A stretch of DNA of 64,000 bases from Cryptosporangium arvum DSM 44712 (GCF_000585375.1 NZ_KK073874.1:7599913-7663912); one strand, 5' to 3'. Counted from the first letter of the stretch, positions 39,164 to 48,225 are shown. Numbers and translations: made by a program. Notes: generated from the letters alone by a model not told the origin.

Positions 39164-42100
39164 ATGCTCGACTTCCGGTTGCTCGGACCGCTCGTCGTGC
39201 TCGACGGGGAGGGCCGGCCGGTCGACATCGGCCCGCGCAAGGAACGCGCGATCCTGGCGATGCTGCTCATCAACCCCGGTGAGGTGCTGCCGCTCGATCG
39301 GCTGATCGATCAGCTGTGGGCCGACGAGCCGCCGTCCAGCGCCACCGGCACGCTCCAGGCGTACATCTCGCAGTTACGGCGCGCGCTGGAGCCCGAGCGG
39401 GCCCCGCGGACACCACCGAAGACGCTGCTCACCCGGGAACCGGGGTACCTGCTCGACGTCGAGCCGGAGCAGGTCGACCTGGTCCGCTTCACCCGCGACG
39501 TCGACGCCGGGCGGCGGGCGTTGCAGGCCGGCGACCCGGCGGCGGCCGACGAGCACTTCCGGGCGTCGGTGGCGCACTGGCGTGGTTCGGCGCTGCAGGA
39601 CTTCTCCGACCTCGCGTTCGCCCAGCCGACGATCACCCGGATGCACGATCTGCACCTGGTCTCGCACGAGCTGCAGATCGAGGCCTGGCTGGCGCTGGGG
39701 CGCCACACCGAGGCGGTGCTGAAGCTCGAGCAGATCGTGGAGCGGCACCGGTTCCGGGAGCGGTTCTGGGCGCTGCTCGCGCTGGGGCTCTACCGCAGCG
39801 GACGGCAGGCCGACGCGCTCGGCGCGATCCAGCGGGTGCGCTCGCTGCTCGCCGACGAGCTCGGCCTCGACCCCGGCCCGGAGCTGCGCGAGCTGGAGGC
39901 GGCGGTGCTCCGCCAGGACCGGTCGCTCGACCTCGCGCCGGTCGCGGCCCGGCCGGCCGTCGTCGCCGGCCCCACTCCCCCCCACCCGGCCCCGGCGGCG
40001 TCACCCATCGACGTGATCACCCCGGCCGCGTCGTCGTCCGAGCCGATGGTGGAGATCCCGCCGCAGCCGCACGGGGCGCACGCGCCGGTCGTGGAGCGAC
40101 CGCGGCCCGCGCTCTCGGGGGCGGGCACGCAGCCGCTCATCGCGCGGACCTTCCAGCTCGGCTGGATCACCGGCCGGTTGCAGGAGCTGCCCCGCGGGCG
40201 CGGCGGCGTCGTGCTGCTCACCGGTGAGGCCGGGATCGGCAAGACCCGGCTCGCCCAGGCCGCGGCCGAGGCCGCCACCGGCCTCGGGTTCCCGGTGGCC
40301 TGGGGACGCTGCGTCGAGAGCAGCGCGTCCCCGGCGTTCTGGCCCTGGCTCCAGGTGCTGGAGGCGACCGGCGCGGCCGAGGCGCGCGACCTGCTCACCG
40401 GCGTCACGACGAGCGACGAGGCCGACCCGGACGCGGCCCGGTTCCAGCTGCACGCCGGGGTGGCGAGCGCGCTGCTGGCGGGCGAGACGCCCCAGCTGCT
40501 GGTCATCGAGGACCTGCACTGGGCCGACGCCTCGTCGCTCGAGCTGCTGGCCTTCGTCGCCGGCGAACTGCACCGCTCCCCGACGCTCGTCCTGGTGACG
40601 CTGCGCCAGGAACCCGGCGAGCACGCTGCCGCCCTCCACCACACGCTCGGCGACGTGGCCCGCCAGCCCGGCGTCGAACGCGTCAGCGTGCACCCGTTCA
40701 CCGCCGACGACGTGGCCGAGTTCCTCGGCGCGCACCGCGTCGAGGCGCCGCCCGAGCTCGTGCGCGTGCTCCACGACCGCACCGGCGGCAACCCCTTCTA
40801 TCTGGGCGAACTCCTCCGGCTCCTGAGCAGCGAACACCCCGCGGCGCTCACCGGGGCCGACGCGGGCGCGGCCGCCGGGTCGGCGGTTCCGGCCGGTGTC
40901 CGCGAGGTCATCGACCGGCGCGTCGCCCGGCTCCCCCAGGACACCCAGGCGCTGTTGCGCGCAGCCGCGGTCGGTGGCCGCGACATCGAGGTCGACGTGC
41001 TCGAGACCGTGCTCGAACTCGACACCGAGCGGGTCCTCATGCTGCTCGAGCCGGCGGTCGCCAGCGGCCTGGTCGAGGAACTGCCCGACGGCTGGGACCA
41101 CCGCTTCTCGCACGCGCTCGTCCGCGACGCGCTCTACGTCGGGCTGAGTCGCCTGCAGCGGGCCCGGCTGCACCGGCGGGTGGGCGAGGCGCTGGAGGCG
41201 CAGAGCGCCGACCGCACGGCCGAGCTCGCGCACCACTTCGGGCTGGCCGCGCGGGTCGGCGCCGGCGCGAAGGCCGTGGAGTACGCGGTGAGGGCCGCGC
41301 GGCAGGCCGCGAGCCAGCGGGCCCACCCCGAGGCGGTGGAGTTCTGGGAGCTGGCGCTGGCCGCGCTGGACACCAGCTCGGGCGTGCGCCGGCGTGACCT
41401 GCTGGTGGAGCTGGGCCGCGCCCGCCGCGCCTGCAGCGACACCGAGGGCGCCCGCGCCGCGCTCGACGAGGCCGTGCAGCTCGCGCTGGCCGACGGCGAC
41501 GAGCCGACGCTCATCGAGGCCGTCACCGTCTTCGGGGGCGTGGCCGCCTGGAACTGGCGGCCGTACAACGTCGTCGACGAGCAGATGGTGCAGATCCTGC
41601 GCGACCGGGTCGACGCTCCCGGCCTCACCGACGCCCAGCGCGCCGCGATGCTCGGCACGCTCGGCGTCGAGCTGTACTACGGACCGCACCGGGCCGAGGG
41701 CGAGCGGTACGCGGCCAGGGCGGTCGAGCTGGCCCGGCCGCTCGGCGACCCCGCCCTGCTCGGGCAGACGCTGAACAACTACTACATCGCGGCCTGGGTG
41801 CCCGACCGCGAGGCCGAGCGCACCCGGGCCACCACCGAGGCGATCGGGCTACCCGGCCTGCCCCGGCCGCACGAGCTCGTGGCCCGCATCCACCGGATGG
41901 GCAACCTGCTGCGCGCCGGTGACCTGCCGGCGTTCGACGCCGACCTCGGGCGCGCCCGCGAGCTGGTCGGGGAGGTCAACCGGCCGGAGCTGGACGGCAT
42001 CCTCCGCTTCGCCGAAGCCACCCGGGTGATGCTGCACGGGCGCTACGAGGAGGCCGAGCGCCTGTCGGCGGAGGCGCTGGACTTCCACCACCGCACGAGC

Positions 42101-42607
42101 CTGTGGGGCGGCGAGTTCCCGTATCTGGTGCAGCTGTTCACCAGCCGCCGGGCCCAGGGCCGGCCGGGCGAAGCGCTGGAGAAGCTCCTGGAGTACGCCG
42201 GGAAGCCGCTCTTCGAGGTGCTGCGCCCGGCGACGATCCTGGCCGCGGTCGAGGCCGGGGACGAGGGGTACGCGCGGCGGCTGATCGGACGCTGGGGCAC
42301 GACGATCCGCTCGAACTGGGCGACGGACTTCCTGCTCGTGCAGTGGGCGCTGATCGGCGCGCAGCTCGGCACCCCGGATCCGGAGAAAGTGCTCGCCGAC
42401 CTGATGCCCTACGCCGACTGGCTGGCCACCCAGGGCACCGCCGGCACCTGCTGGGGTTCGACGCACCACCACGTCGCGGTCGTGCTCGCCGCGCTCGGCC
42501 GGCCCGAGGAGGCGCGCGGGCACGCGGCCAAGGCGCTAGCTGTGCACCGGAGCCTGGGTTTCCCCGTCCTCGCCGAGCGCACCGAGGTCCTCCTCGCTCA
42601 GCTCTGA
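39164..42607 (+). CDS. SARP-family regulator with AAA ATPase and TPR-like tail (AfsR-like)
   Basis: A 1147-residue pathway regulator. Residues 1-95 are an OmpR-type winged helix (LDFRLLGPLVVLDGEGRPVD, LIDQLWADEPPSSATGTLQA), residues ~100-245 the BTAD (DLVRFTRDVDAGRRALQAGD onward), then a Pro/Ala linker. About residue 353 starts an AAA domain with P-loop LTGEAGIGKTRLAQAAAEAA and Walker B LLVIEDLHWADASSLELLAF. The rest is helical TPR-like repeats. There is no C-terminal LuxR HTH, so DNA binding is by the N-terminal domain only. It probably binds the repeats at 38547-38607, controlling itself and the FAD oxidoreductase. The last 72 bases overlap the convergent BrkB gene. Confidence 0.9.
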   Translation: MLDFRLLGPLVVLDGEGRPVDIGPRKERAILAMLLINPGEVLPLDRLIDQLWADEPPSSATGTLQAYISQLRRALEPERAPRTPPKTLLTREPGYLLDVEPEQVDLVRFTRDVDAGRRALQAGDPAAADEHFRASVAHWRGSALQDFSDLAFAQPTITRMHDLHLVSHELQIEAWLALGRHTEAVLKLEQIVERHRFRERFWALLALGLYRSGRQADALGAIQRVRSLLADELGLDPGPELRELEAAVLRQDRSLDLAPVAARPAVVAGPTPPHPAPAASPIDVITPAASSSEPMVEIPPQPHGAHAPVVERPRPALSGAGTQPLIARTFQLGWITGRLQELPRGRGGVVLLTGEAGIGKTRLAQAAAEAATGLGFPVAWGRCVESSASPAFWPWLQVLEATGAAEARDLLTGVTTSDEADPDAARFQLHAGVASALLAGETPQLLVIEDLHWADASSLELLAFVAGELHRSPTLVLVTLRQEPGEHAAALHHTLGDVARQPGVERVSVHPFTADDVAEFLGAHRVEAPPELVRVLHDRTGGNPFYLGELLRLLSSEHPAALTGADAGAAAGSAVPAGVREVIDRRVARLPQDTQALLRAAAVGGRDIEVDVLETVLELDTERVLMLLEPAVASGLVEELPDGWDHRFSHALVRDALYVGLSRLQRARLHRRVGEALEAQSADRTAELAHHFGLAARVGAGAKAVEYAVRAARQAASQRAHPEAVEFWELALAALDTSSGVRRRDLLVELGRARRACSDTEGARAALDEAVQLALADGDEPTLIEAVTVFGGVAAWNWRPYNVVDEQMVQILRDRVDAPGLTDAQRAAMLGTLGVELYYGPHRAEGERYAARAVELARPLGDPALLGQTLNNYYIAAWVPDREAERTRATTEAIGLPGLPRPHELVARIHRMGNLLRAGDLPAFDADLGRARELVGEVNRPELDGILRFAEATRVMLHGRYEEAERLSAEALDFHHRTSLWGGEFPYLVQLFTSRRAQGRPGEALEKLLEYAGKPLFEVLRPATILAAVEAGDEGYARRLIGRWGTTIRSNWATDFLLVQWALIGAQLGTPDPEKVLADLMPYADWLATQGTAGTCWGSTHHHVAVVLAALGRPEEARGHAAKALAVHRSLGFPVLAERTEVLLAQL

Positions 42608-43564
42608 CCTCATCGGCTTCCAGCGGTCGGGTTCGGCCGGGTCGGGTTGGCCGACGCGGACCGCCTCCAGCTGCGCCGCGAACGCCAGCCCGAGGAACAG
42701 CGCGACCGACGTCAGGTTCGCCCACAGCAGCAGCGCGATCACCGCGGTCAGCGGCCCGTAGGTGTCGGGGAACGCCCCGCTGCCCTGGACGTAGAGCGCC
42801 AGGCCGAGCGTCGCCACGAGCCACAGCACGGTGGAGACCCCGGCCCCGAAGACCAGCCACGACACCCCCGGCTGGCGCCGGCGGGGCGACTGCTCGAAGA
42901 GCAGCGCGATCGACACCACGGTCAGCACCAGCCCGATCGGCCAGCGCACGACGTCCCAGGTGGTGTCGGCCCACCCGGGCCAGCCGTACTCGCGGACGAC
43001 CGAGTCGCCGAACGACTCACCGGCGATGAGGATCAGGAAGCCACCGAACGCGGGCAGCCCGGCGATGACCGAGAGCACGACCGCGCGGGCGTACTTGCGC
43101 AGCGCCGGCCGGTCCCGCTCGACGCCGTACATCCGGTTCGAGCCCCGCTCGATCTGCGCCATCGCGGTCGCGAGCGCGACCATCCCGGTGATCAGACCAC
43201 TGACCAGCGCGAACTCGCCGGCGTCCTCGGCCTCCTCGCCGCCGCGCAGGGTCTGCTCGACGAGCGCGTCGCTGCTGCGCGGGGTGAGCTCGAGCACCGT
43301 GTCGGCGACGATCCGGCCGCCCTCCTCCGCGCCCAGGTCGGCGGCCAGACCGGTGAGCGCGATCAGGAACGGCACCACCGCCAGGCAGAGCTGGAACGCC
43401 AGCGCCCGGGAGTGGCTGAACCCGTCGCCGTACCGGAACCGGACGAACGCGTCACGCAGCAGGTGCCAGCGCCCGTACTTGCGCAGGGTCGCCCAGGCGT
43501 CGTCGGCCGAGAGCTGGTCGTCGCCCATCAGCCTGGTTTCCGGGACCCGGTTGGTGCTACTCAC
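42536..43564 (-). CDS. YihY/BrkB family inner-membrane protein (second copy)
   Basis: A 342-residue membrane protein of the same family as that at 8.4 kb but with low identity. Signature blocks are FSHSRALAFQLCLAVVPFLI, VSGLITGMVALATAMAQIER, GSNRMYGVERDRPALRKYAR and FPDTYGPLTAVIALLLWANL. There are about six helices, and a basic N terminus of ~55 residues. The last 25 residues (acidic, Glu/Asp-rich, ending APVHS) are encoded antisense to the end of the SARP gene. The start is a GTG. Transport substrate unknown. Confidence 0.87.
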   Translation of the reverse strand: MSSTNRVPETRLMGDDQLSADDAWATLRKYGRWHLLRDAFVRFRYGDGFSHSRALAFQLCLAVVPFLIALTGLAADLGAEEGGRIVADTVLELTPRSSDALVEQTLRGGEEAEDAGEFALVSGLITGMVALATAMAQIERGSNRMYGVERDRPALRKYARAVVLSVIAGLPAFGGFLILIAGESFGDSVVREYGWPGWADTTWDVVRWPIGLVLTVVSIALLFEQSPRRRQPGVSWLVFGAGVSTVLWLVATLGLALYVQGSGAFPDTYGPLTAVIALLLWANLTSVALFLGLAFAAQLEAVRVGQPDPAEPDRWKPMRSELSEEDLGALGEDGETQAPVHS

Positions 43565-43667
43565 CCACTCATCTTGGCGGATGTGAACGAGCGCCCACCC
43601 GGTGACGTAGGACGAGGTGTGACGACTTACCCGACGGCTCGACGCGCCGGGTCGAGCGCGCAGCGCC

Positions 43668-43682
43668 TACACTCTGTCGACG
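43668..43682 (+). promoter_or_regulatory. -10 element for the ABC exporter operon
   Basis: TACACT (43668-43673) stands 8 bases before the GTG at 43682 with no Shine-Dalgarno sequence between, indicating a leaderless or almost leaderless message. The -35 region has no clear hexamer. Confidence 0.4.
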
Positions 43683-44677
43683 TGACCCCCTCCACCCCCG
43701 CGCGCACGCTCGCCGCGCCGGAGTGGGGCGGCGGACCCCTCCGGCCCGCCGCCGTCGAGGTGACGGGGTTGGTCAAGCGCTACGGCCCCACGCTCGCCGT
43801 CGACGAGCTCAGCTTCACCGTTCCGCGCGGTTCGGTCTACGCCGTGCTCGGGCCGAACGGCGCCGGGAAAACGAGCACGATCGAGACGTGCGAGGGGTTC
43901 CGCCGGGCCGACGGCGGTACCGTCCGGGTGCTCGGCCTGGATCCGGTGCGTGACGCCACCGAGCTGCGTCCCCGGGTCGGCGTCATGCTGCAGGCCGGTG
44001 GCGGTGCGTATCCGGGCGCCCGGGTCGGCGAGATGCTGCGGCTCACCGCGTCGTACTGCCGGAACCCGATCGATCCCGGTCTGCTGCTCGATCTGCTGGG
44101 CCTGAGCGACTCCGTGCGCAAGCCGGTGAAGCGGCTCTCCGGTGGGCAGCAGCAGCGCCTGTCGCTCGCGATGGCCGTCGTCGGGCGTCCGGAGCTGGTG
44201 TTCCTGGACGAGCCGACCGCGGGCCTGGACCCGCAGGCGCGTCACGCGGTGTGGGCGATCGTGGAGGCGCTGCGCGCCGACGGCGTCACGGTCGTGCTGA
44301 GCACGCACCACCTGGACGAGGCGGAGCGGCTGGCCGACGAGGTGCTGATCGTCGACGCGGGCAAGAAGGTCGCGCACGGGACACCGGCCGCGCTGACCCG
44401 GGGTGAGCAGCCGACGCTGCGCTTCCGCACCGACACCACGCTCGACGCCGACGCGCTCCTCGCGTTGACCGCCACGCTCCCGGCCGGTTGCGTGGCCGCG
44501 AGTGCCGGCGACGGCGGCTACCAGGTCACCGGTCCACCGGCGGCGATCGGGCCGCACCTGCTGGCCGCGGTGACGGCCTGGTGCGCCGACCGGTCGGTGA
44601 TGCCGAGCGACCTGCAGGTGGGCCGCCGCACGCTGGAGGACGTCTTCCTCGACCTGACCGGACGGGAGCTGCGGTGA
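43682..44677 (+). CDS. ABC transporter ATP-binding protein (DrrA-like)
   Basis: A 331-residue nucleotide-binding subunit. Walker A is YAVLGPNGAGKTSTIETCEG, signature VKRLSGGQQQRLSLAMAVVG, Walker B ELVFLDEPTAGLDPQARHAV, with H-loop VVLSTHHLDEAERLADEVLI. The C-terminal ~85 residues form the extra domain of DrrA-type exporters (LRFRTDTTLDADALLALTAT, RRTLEDVFLDLTGRELR). It pairs with the permease whose start overlaps its stop by 4 bases. Substrate unknown; drug, lipid or peptide export are candidates. Confidence 0.92.
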   Translation: MTPSTPARTLAAPEWGGGPLRPAAVEVTGLVKRYGPTLAVDELSFTVPRGSVYAVLGPNGAGKTSTIETCEGFRRADGGTVRVLGLDPVRDATELRPRVGVMLQAGGGAYPGARVGEMLRLTASYCRNPIDPGLLLDLLGLSDSVRKPVKRLSGGQQQRLSLAMAVVGRPELVFLDEPTAGLDPQARHAVWAIVEALRADGVTVVLSTHHLDEAERLADEVLIVDAGKKVAHGTPAALTRGEQPTLRFRTDTTLDADALLALTATLPAGCVAASAGDGGYQVTGPPAAIGPHLLAAVTAWCADRSVMPSDLQVGRRTLEDVFLDLTGRELR

Positions 44678-45456
44678 CCCTCGCGCCGGGCCTGTTCACG
44701 CCCGATCCCGGCCCCGCGCCCTGGCACCAACTGCTGCGGGCGCAGACCTGGATCGAACTGAAGCTGACGCTGCGCCACGGCGAGCAGTTGCTGCTCAACC
44801 TCGTCATCCCGGTGCTGCTGACGGTGGCGCTGGTCACCCAGCCGTTCCTCGACCTGGAGACGACGTCGGGCCTGAGCAAGGTCGATTTCCTGGTGCCGGG
44901 CATCCTCGCGCTCGCGGTGATGTCGGCGGCGTTCACCGGGCTGGCGATCGCGACCGGGTTCGAGCGGCGCTACGGGGTGCTGAAGCGCCTCGGCGCGACC
45001 CCGCTGCCCCGGTGGGGGCTGCTCGGCGGCAAGACACTGGCCGTGGCGGTGCTGGAGATCATCCAGATCGCGGTGATCAGCGGGGTCGGGGTGGCGCTCG
45101 GGTGGCGTCCGCACGGCAACCCGTTGTCGTTGTTCGTGCTGGTTCTGTTCGGGACGGCGGCGTTCGCCGGGCTCGGTCTGCTGATGGCCGGAACGCTGCG
45201 GGCCGAGGCGACGCTCGCGGCCGCGAACCTCGTGTGGTTCCTGCTGCTGTTCGCGGGTGGCATCGTGTTCCCGCTGTCGTCGCTGCCCGACGGGGTCGCG
45301 AGCGTGCTCGGGTACCTGCCGAGCGCTGCGCTCGCCGACGGGCTGCGCACCGTGCTGGGCGAGGGCGGCGGGCTGCCGGTGAACGACGTGCTCACGCTGC
45401 TCGCGTGGGCGGTCGTGTCGCTCGGCGCCGCAGCGCGCTACTTCCGCTGGGAGTGA
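44674..45456 (+). CDS. ABC-2 type transporter permease
   Basis: A 260-residue membrane protein with six helices. It has LRAQTWIELKLTLRHGEQLL before the first helix, FLVPGILALAVMSAAFTGLA, and the ABC-2 element GFERRYGVLKRLGATPLPRW. LLLFAGGIVFPLSSLPDGVA and YLPSAALADGLRTVLGEG are standard. It completes the exporter with the upstream ATPase. The last 19 bases overlap the convergent MocR gene. Confidence 0.9.
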   Translation: MTLAPGLFTPDPGPAPWHQLLRAQTWIELKLTLRHGEQLLLNLVIPVLLTVALVTQPFLDLETTSGLSKVDFLVPGILALAVMSAAFTGLAIATGFERRYGVLKRLGATPLPRWGLLGGKTLAVAVLEIIQIAVISGVGVALGWRPHGNPLSLFVLVLFGTAAFAGLGLLMAGTLRAEATLAAANLVWFLLLFAGGIVFPLSSLPDGVASVLGYLPSAALADGLRTVLGEGGGLPVNDVLTLLAWAVVSLGAAARYFRWE

Positions 45457-46829
45457 CCGAGGCGGGCGATGCCCTCGGTGATGCGCGCGGGCGGCTGCAC
45501 CGCGAAGTTGAGCCGGACGTGGCCCAGCCCGTCCGCGGGATCCAGGTAGAAGCGCTCGCCCGAGGCCAGGTCGACGCCCCGGTCGCGGGCGGCCACCAGT
45601 AGCTCGTCGGAGCGCACGCCCGGCGGAAGCTCCACCCAGGTGAACAGGCCGCCGGCCGGAACCGTGAACGTCGCGCCCGGAAGATGGTCCTCGAGCGCCT
45701 GCTTGAGCGTGTCGCGGCGCTCGCGGTAGAGACGGGTCGTGCGGCGCAGGTTGGCCTGGTAGCGGCCGATCGTGACGAACCGGTCGAGGGCGCGCTGCAG
45801 GAGCAGCGACGTGCCGAGGTCGGTGACCTGCTTCGCCTCGACGAGTTCCGGGCGCAGGGGCCCGTCGACGACCAGGTAGCCGATGCGCAGGCCGGGCATC
45901 AGCAGCTTGGAGAACGTGCCGGCGTAGAGCACGTGACCGCGGTCGTCGAGCGACTTGATCGCCGGGATCGCCCGCCCGGAGTAGCGCAGGTCGCCGGCGA
46001 AGTCGTCCTCGAAGACCGGGACGTCGTGGGCCCGGGCGAGGTGCAGCAGTTCGCGGCGGCGGGGGGCGCTGAGCGTCGCTCCGGTGGGGTTCTGGAAGTT
46101 CGGCGTGACGTAGAGGAGCTTGCTTCCCGGGAGTACCTCGGCGAGCCGGTCGACCCGGATGCCGTGTTCGTCGACGGGGACGCCGACCAGGTTCGCCCCG
46201 ACGGTCCGGAGCAGCCGCAGCGCGAGGTCGTAGGTGGGTTCCTCGACCAGGACGGTGTCGCCGGGGCGGACCAGGACCTGGCAGACGAGCGCGAGCGCCT
46301 GCTGGGAGCCGGACGTGATCAGCACGGACTCCGGCGGGACGCCGATGCCCTGGCTGGCCAGCAGCTGGGTGACGGTTCGACGCAGGGAGGGGTCGCCGGC
46401 CGGGTCGGGCGCGTAACTCAGCGCCGCCGCGCCCTCCCGGGCCAGCACCTGCCGTACGGTCCGCCCGAACTCCGCGACCGGGTAGGCGGCCGGGTCCCCG
46501 ACCCCGGTGAACGCGATGACGTCCGGCTCCGGCGGCCGGCCGGCCCAGGCGTCGTCCCAGGGTGTCGGTGCCCGCCGGGCCGCGGTCGGGAGCACCGGGG
46601 CCACCCGGGTGCCGCTGCCGACCGCGGCCACGACCAGGCCGCTGCCGTGCAGCTCCGCGAACGCCGTGCTCACGGTCACGCGGCTCACGCCGAGGTCGGC
46701 GGCCAGGGCGCGGGTGGAGGGCAGCCGGCTGCCCGGCGGCAGGGCGCCGCTCCGGATCGCGTCGGCGAACCACTGCTCCAGCTGCCGGTAGAGCGGTACG
46801 CCGCTCTCGGGGTCCACGGGGATACGCAC
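45438..46829 (-). CDS. MocR-type regulator: GntR HTH plus PLP aminotransferase-like domain
   Basis: A 463-residue protein. Residues ~10-75 are a GntR-type winged helix (VPLYRQLEQWFADAIRSGAL, RLPSTRALAADLGVSRVTVS), then an aminotransferase fold I domain with LITSGSQQALALVCQVL, YVTPNFQNPTGATLSAP and the PLP lysine in LYAGTFSKLLMPGLRIGYL. MocR proteins sense PLP or amino acids. It is divergent from an aldo-keto reductase, a pairing seen when PdxR-type regulators control vitamin B6 enzymes (pyridoxal reductase), so the target may be that reductase. Confidence 0.9.
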   Translation of the reverse strand: MRIPVDPESGVPLYRQLEQWFADAIRSGALPPGSRLPSTRALAADLGVSRVTVSTAFAELHGSGLVVAAVGSGTRVAPVLPTAARRAPTPWDDAWAGRPPEPDVIAFTGVGDPAAYPVAEFGRTVRQVLAREGAAALSYAPDPAGDPSLRRTVTQLLASQGIGVPPESVLITSGSQQALALVCQVLVRPGDTVLVEEPTYDLALRLLRTVGANLVGVPVDEHGIRVDRLAEVLPGSKLLYVTPNFQNPTGATLSAPRRRELLHLARAHDVPVFEDDFAGDLRYSGRAIPAIKSLDDRGHVLYAGTFSKLLMPGLRIGYLVVDGPLRPELVEAKQVTDLGTSLLLQRALDRFVTIGRYQANLRRTTRLYRERRDTLKQALEDHLPGATFTVPAGGLFTWVELPPGVRSDELLVAARDRGVDLASGERFYLDPADGLGHVRLNFAVQPPARITEGIARLGHSQRK

Positions 46830-46861
46830 GAAGTGGTCCTATCAGAATGGCCTCGAAGTGG
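46829..46861. promoter_or_regulatory. Direct repeat in the MocR / aldo-keto reductase promoter gap
   Basis: CGAAGTGG occurs at 46829-46836 and again at 46854-46861, 25 bases apart. MocR regulators often bind direct repeats of this kind. The first copy begins at the start codon of the MocR gene, so binding could shut it off. Confidence 0.45.
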
Positions 46862-46887
46862 CCGTGGTGACCGATCCATTCGCGCCT

Positions 46888-46900
46888 TAGCGTCGAGCCA
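46888..46900 (+). promoter_or_regulatory. -10 element for a leaderless aldo-keto reductase transcript
   Basis: TAGCGT at 46888-46893 matches TAGNNT and ends 6 bases before the ATG. No ribosome site intervenes. Confidence 0.45.
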
Positions 46901-47880
46901 TGACCTCACCACGAACCCTCGGCCGCTCCGGCATCGACGTCTCCGCCCTCGGTCTGGGCTGCTGGGCCATCGGCGGTCCCTGGACGTTCCTCGGCACTCC
47001 CGGCGGCTGGAGCGCGGTCGACGACGACGAGTCGGTCCGGGCGCTGCGCCGCGCGCACGAACTCGGCGTCACGTTCTACGACACCGCGGCGAACTACGGC
47101 GCCGGGCACAGCGAGCGGATCCTGGGCCGGGCGTTCGCCGGGCACCGCGACGAGGTCGTGCTCGCCACCAAGTTCGGCTACCGCGTCGAGGAGGCCCAGC
47201 GCGCGGTGTTCGTCTACGACTCGGTGTCCCCGGCCCGGGTCCGGGACGAGCTCACCGCGAGCCTGCGCCGACTGGGCACCGACTACGTCGACCTGTACCA
47301 GCTGCACGTGGGCGACCTCGCTCCCGACGAGGCCCTCGGCCTGGCCGACGTCCTGGCCGACCTCGTCCGCGAGGGGAAGATCCGCACCTGGGGCTGGAGC
47401 ACCGACAACACCGACGGTGTCCGTGCGCTGGCCGGCTCACCCGGCTTCTCGGTCGTGCAGCACGGCCTGAGCGTCCTCGGTTACGAGGACCCGGCGATGC
47501 TCGCGCTGCTGGACGAGTTCGACCTGGCCGGCGTGAACCGCAGCCCGCTCGCGATGGGGGCACTGACCGGCAAGTTCACGCACGCGACGACGTTCGCCGA
47601 CGACGACCAGCGCCGCCGCGCGTCCTGGCACCCGGCGTTCGCATCGGGCCGGCCGAACGCGGAGTGGCTGGCGGCGCTCGACGCGGTCCGCGACGTGCTC
47701 ACCAGCGACGGCCGCACGCTCGCGCAGGGCGCGCTGGCCTGGATCTGGGGCCGCAGCCTGCGTACCGTGCCGATCCCCGGCTTCAAGACCGTCGCGCAGG
47801 TCGAGGAGAACTGCGGCGCGCTGGCCACGGGTCCGCTCGCCCCCCACCAGATGGACGAGATCGCGAAGATCCTCAGCTGA
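46900..47880 (+). CDS. Aldo/keto reductase
   Basis: A 326-residue TIM-barrel NADPH oxidoreductase. The catalytic tetrad is visible: Asp/Tyr in TFYDTAANYGAGHSERILGR, Lys in VLATKFGYRVEEAQ and His in VDLYQLHVGDLAP. The cofactor end is RTVPIPGFKTVAQVEENCGA. Divergence from a MocR regulator suggests a role in vitamin B6 (pyridoxal reductase) metabolism, though this is by context only. The end of the gene abuts gene remnants. Confidence 0.9.
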   Translation: MTSPRTLGRSGIDVSALGLGCWAIGGPWTFLGTPGGWSAVDDDESVRALRRAHELGVTFYDTAANYGAGHSERILGRAFAGHRDEVVLATKFGYRVEEAQRAVFVYDSVSPARVRDELTASLRRLGTDYVDLYQLHVGDLAPDEALGLADVLADLVREGKIRTWGWSTDNTDGVRALAGSPGFSVVQHGLSVLGYEDPAMLALLDEFDLAGVNRSPLAMGALTGKFTHATTFADDDQRRRASWHPAFASGRPNAEWLAALDAVRDVLTSDGRTLAQGALAWIWGRSLRTVPIPGFKTVAQVEENCGALATGPLAPHQMDEIAKILS

Positions 47881-47998
47881 CCAGCCGCCCCAGCACGGCG
47901 TCGTCGCCGCGGAACGTGACGAGCTTCTGCTCGGGTGCGTCGGCGGGCTGCGGCACCAGGTGCTCCAGCCTGACCTCGCCGATCACCTCGTTGCGCAG
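47873..47998 (-). pseudogene. C-terminal remnant of an unidentified protein
   Basis: Minus-strand frame with a plausible protein end: NEVIGEVRLEHLVPQP and EQKLVTFRGDDAVLGRLV, then a stop overlapping the AKR stop. Upstream it fades into Arg/Pro-rich sequence that looks like noise. I do not recognise the family. The left boundary is approximate. Confidence 0.4.
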
Positions 47999-47999
47999 G

Positions 48000-48225
48000 A
48001 GCACCGGACGCGGACGTTGGTGCTCGTCGGCGCCGACGACCGGCTCGTGGACGCCGGGCTGATCGAGAAGCGGTTCGCCGAGGCCGCGTCGACCACGAGG
48101 TCGTCGTCCACCCGGACACACCGCACGGCTACTTCTGCGACGAGCGGGACACCTGGCGCCCCGGACCGGCCGCCGACACCTGGACGCGGCTGGAGGGACT
48201 GCTGGCACGGAACGTGCGGCGGTAG
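48000..48225 (+). pseudogene. Frameshifted C-terminal fragment of a dienelactone-hydrolase-like protein
   Basis: Two adjoining frames match the end of dienelactone hydrolases. RTLVLVGADDRLVDAGLIEK (first frame, to ~48085) is the Asp loop, and VDHEVVVHPDTPHGYFCDER (second frame, from ~48088) carries the catalytic His (HG). A shift of one base lies between 48080 and 48090. The second frame runs to a TAG at 48223. Only ~75 of ~230 residues remain; the nucleophile part is absent. The last ~97 bases overlap the AraC gene in antisense. Confidence 0.6.
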
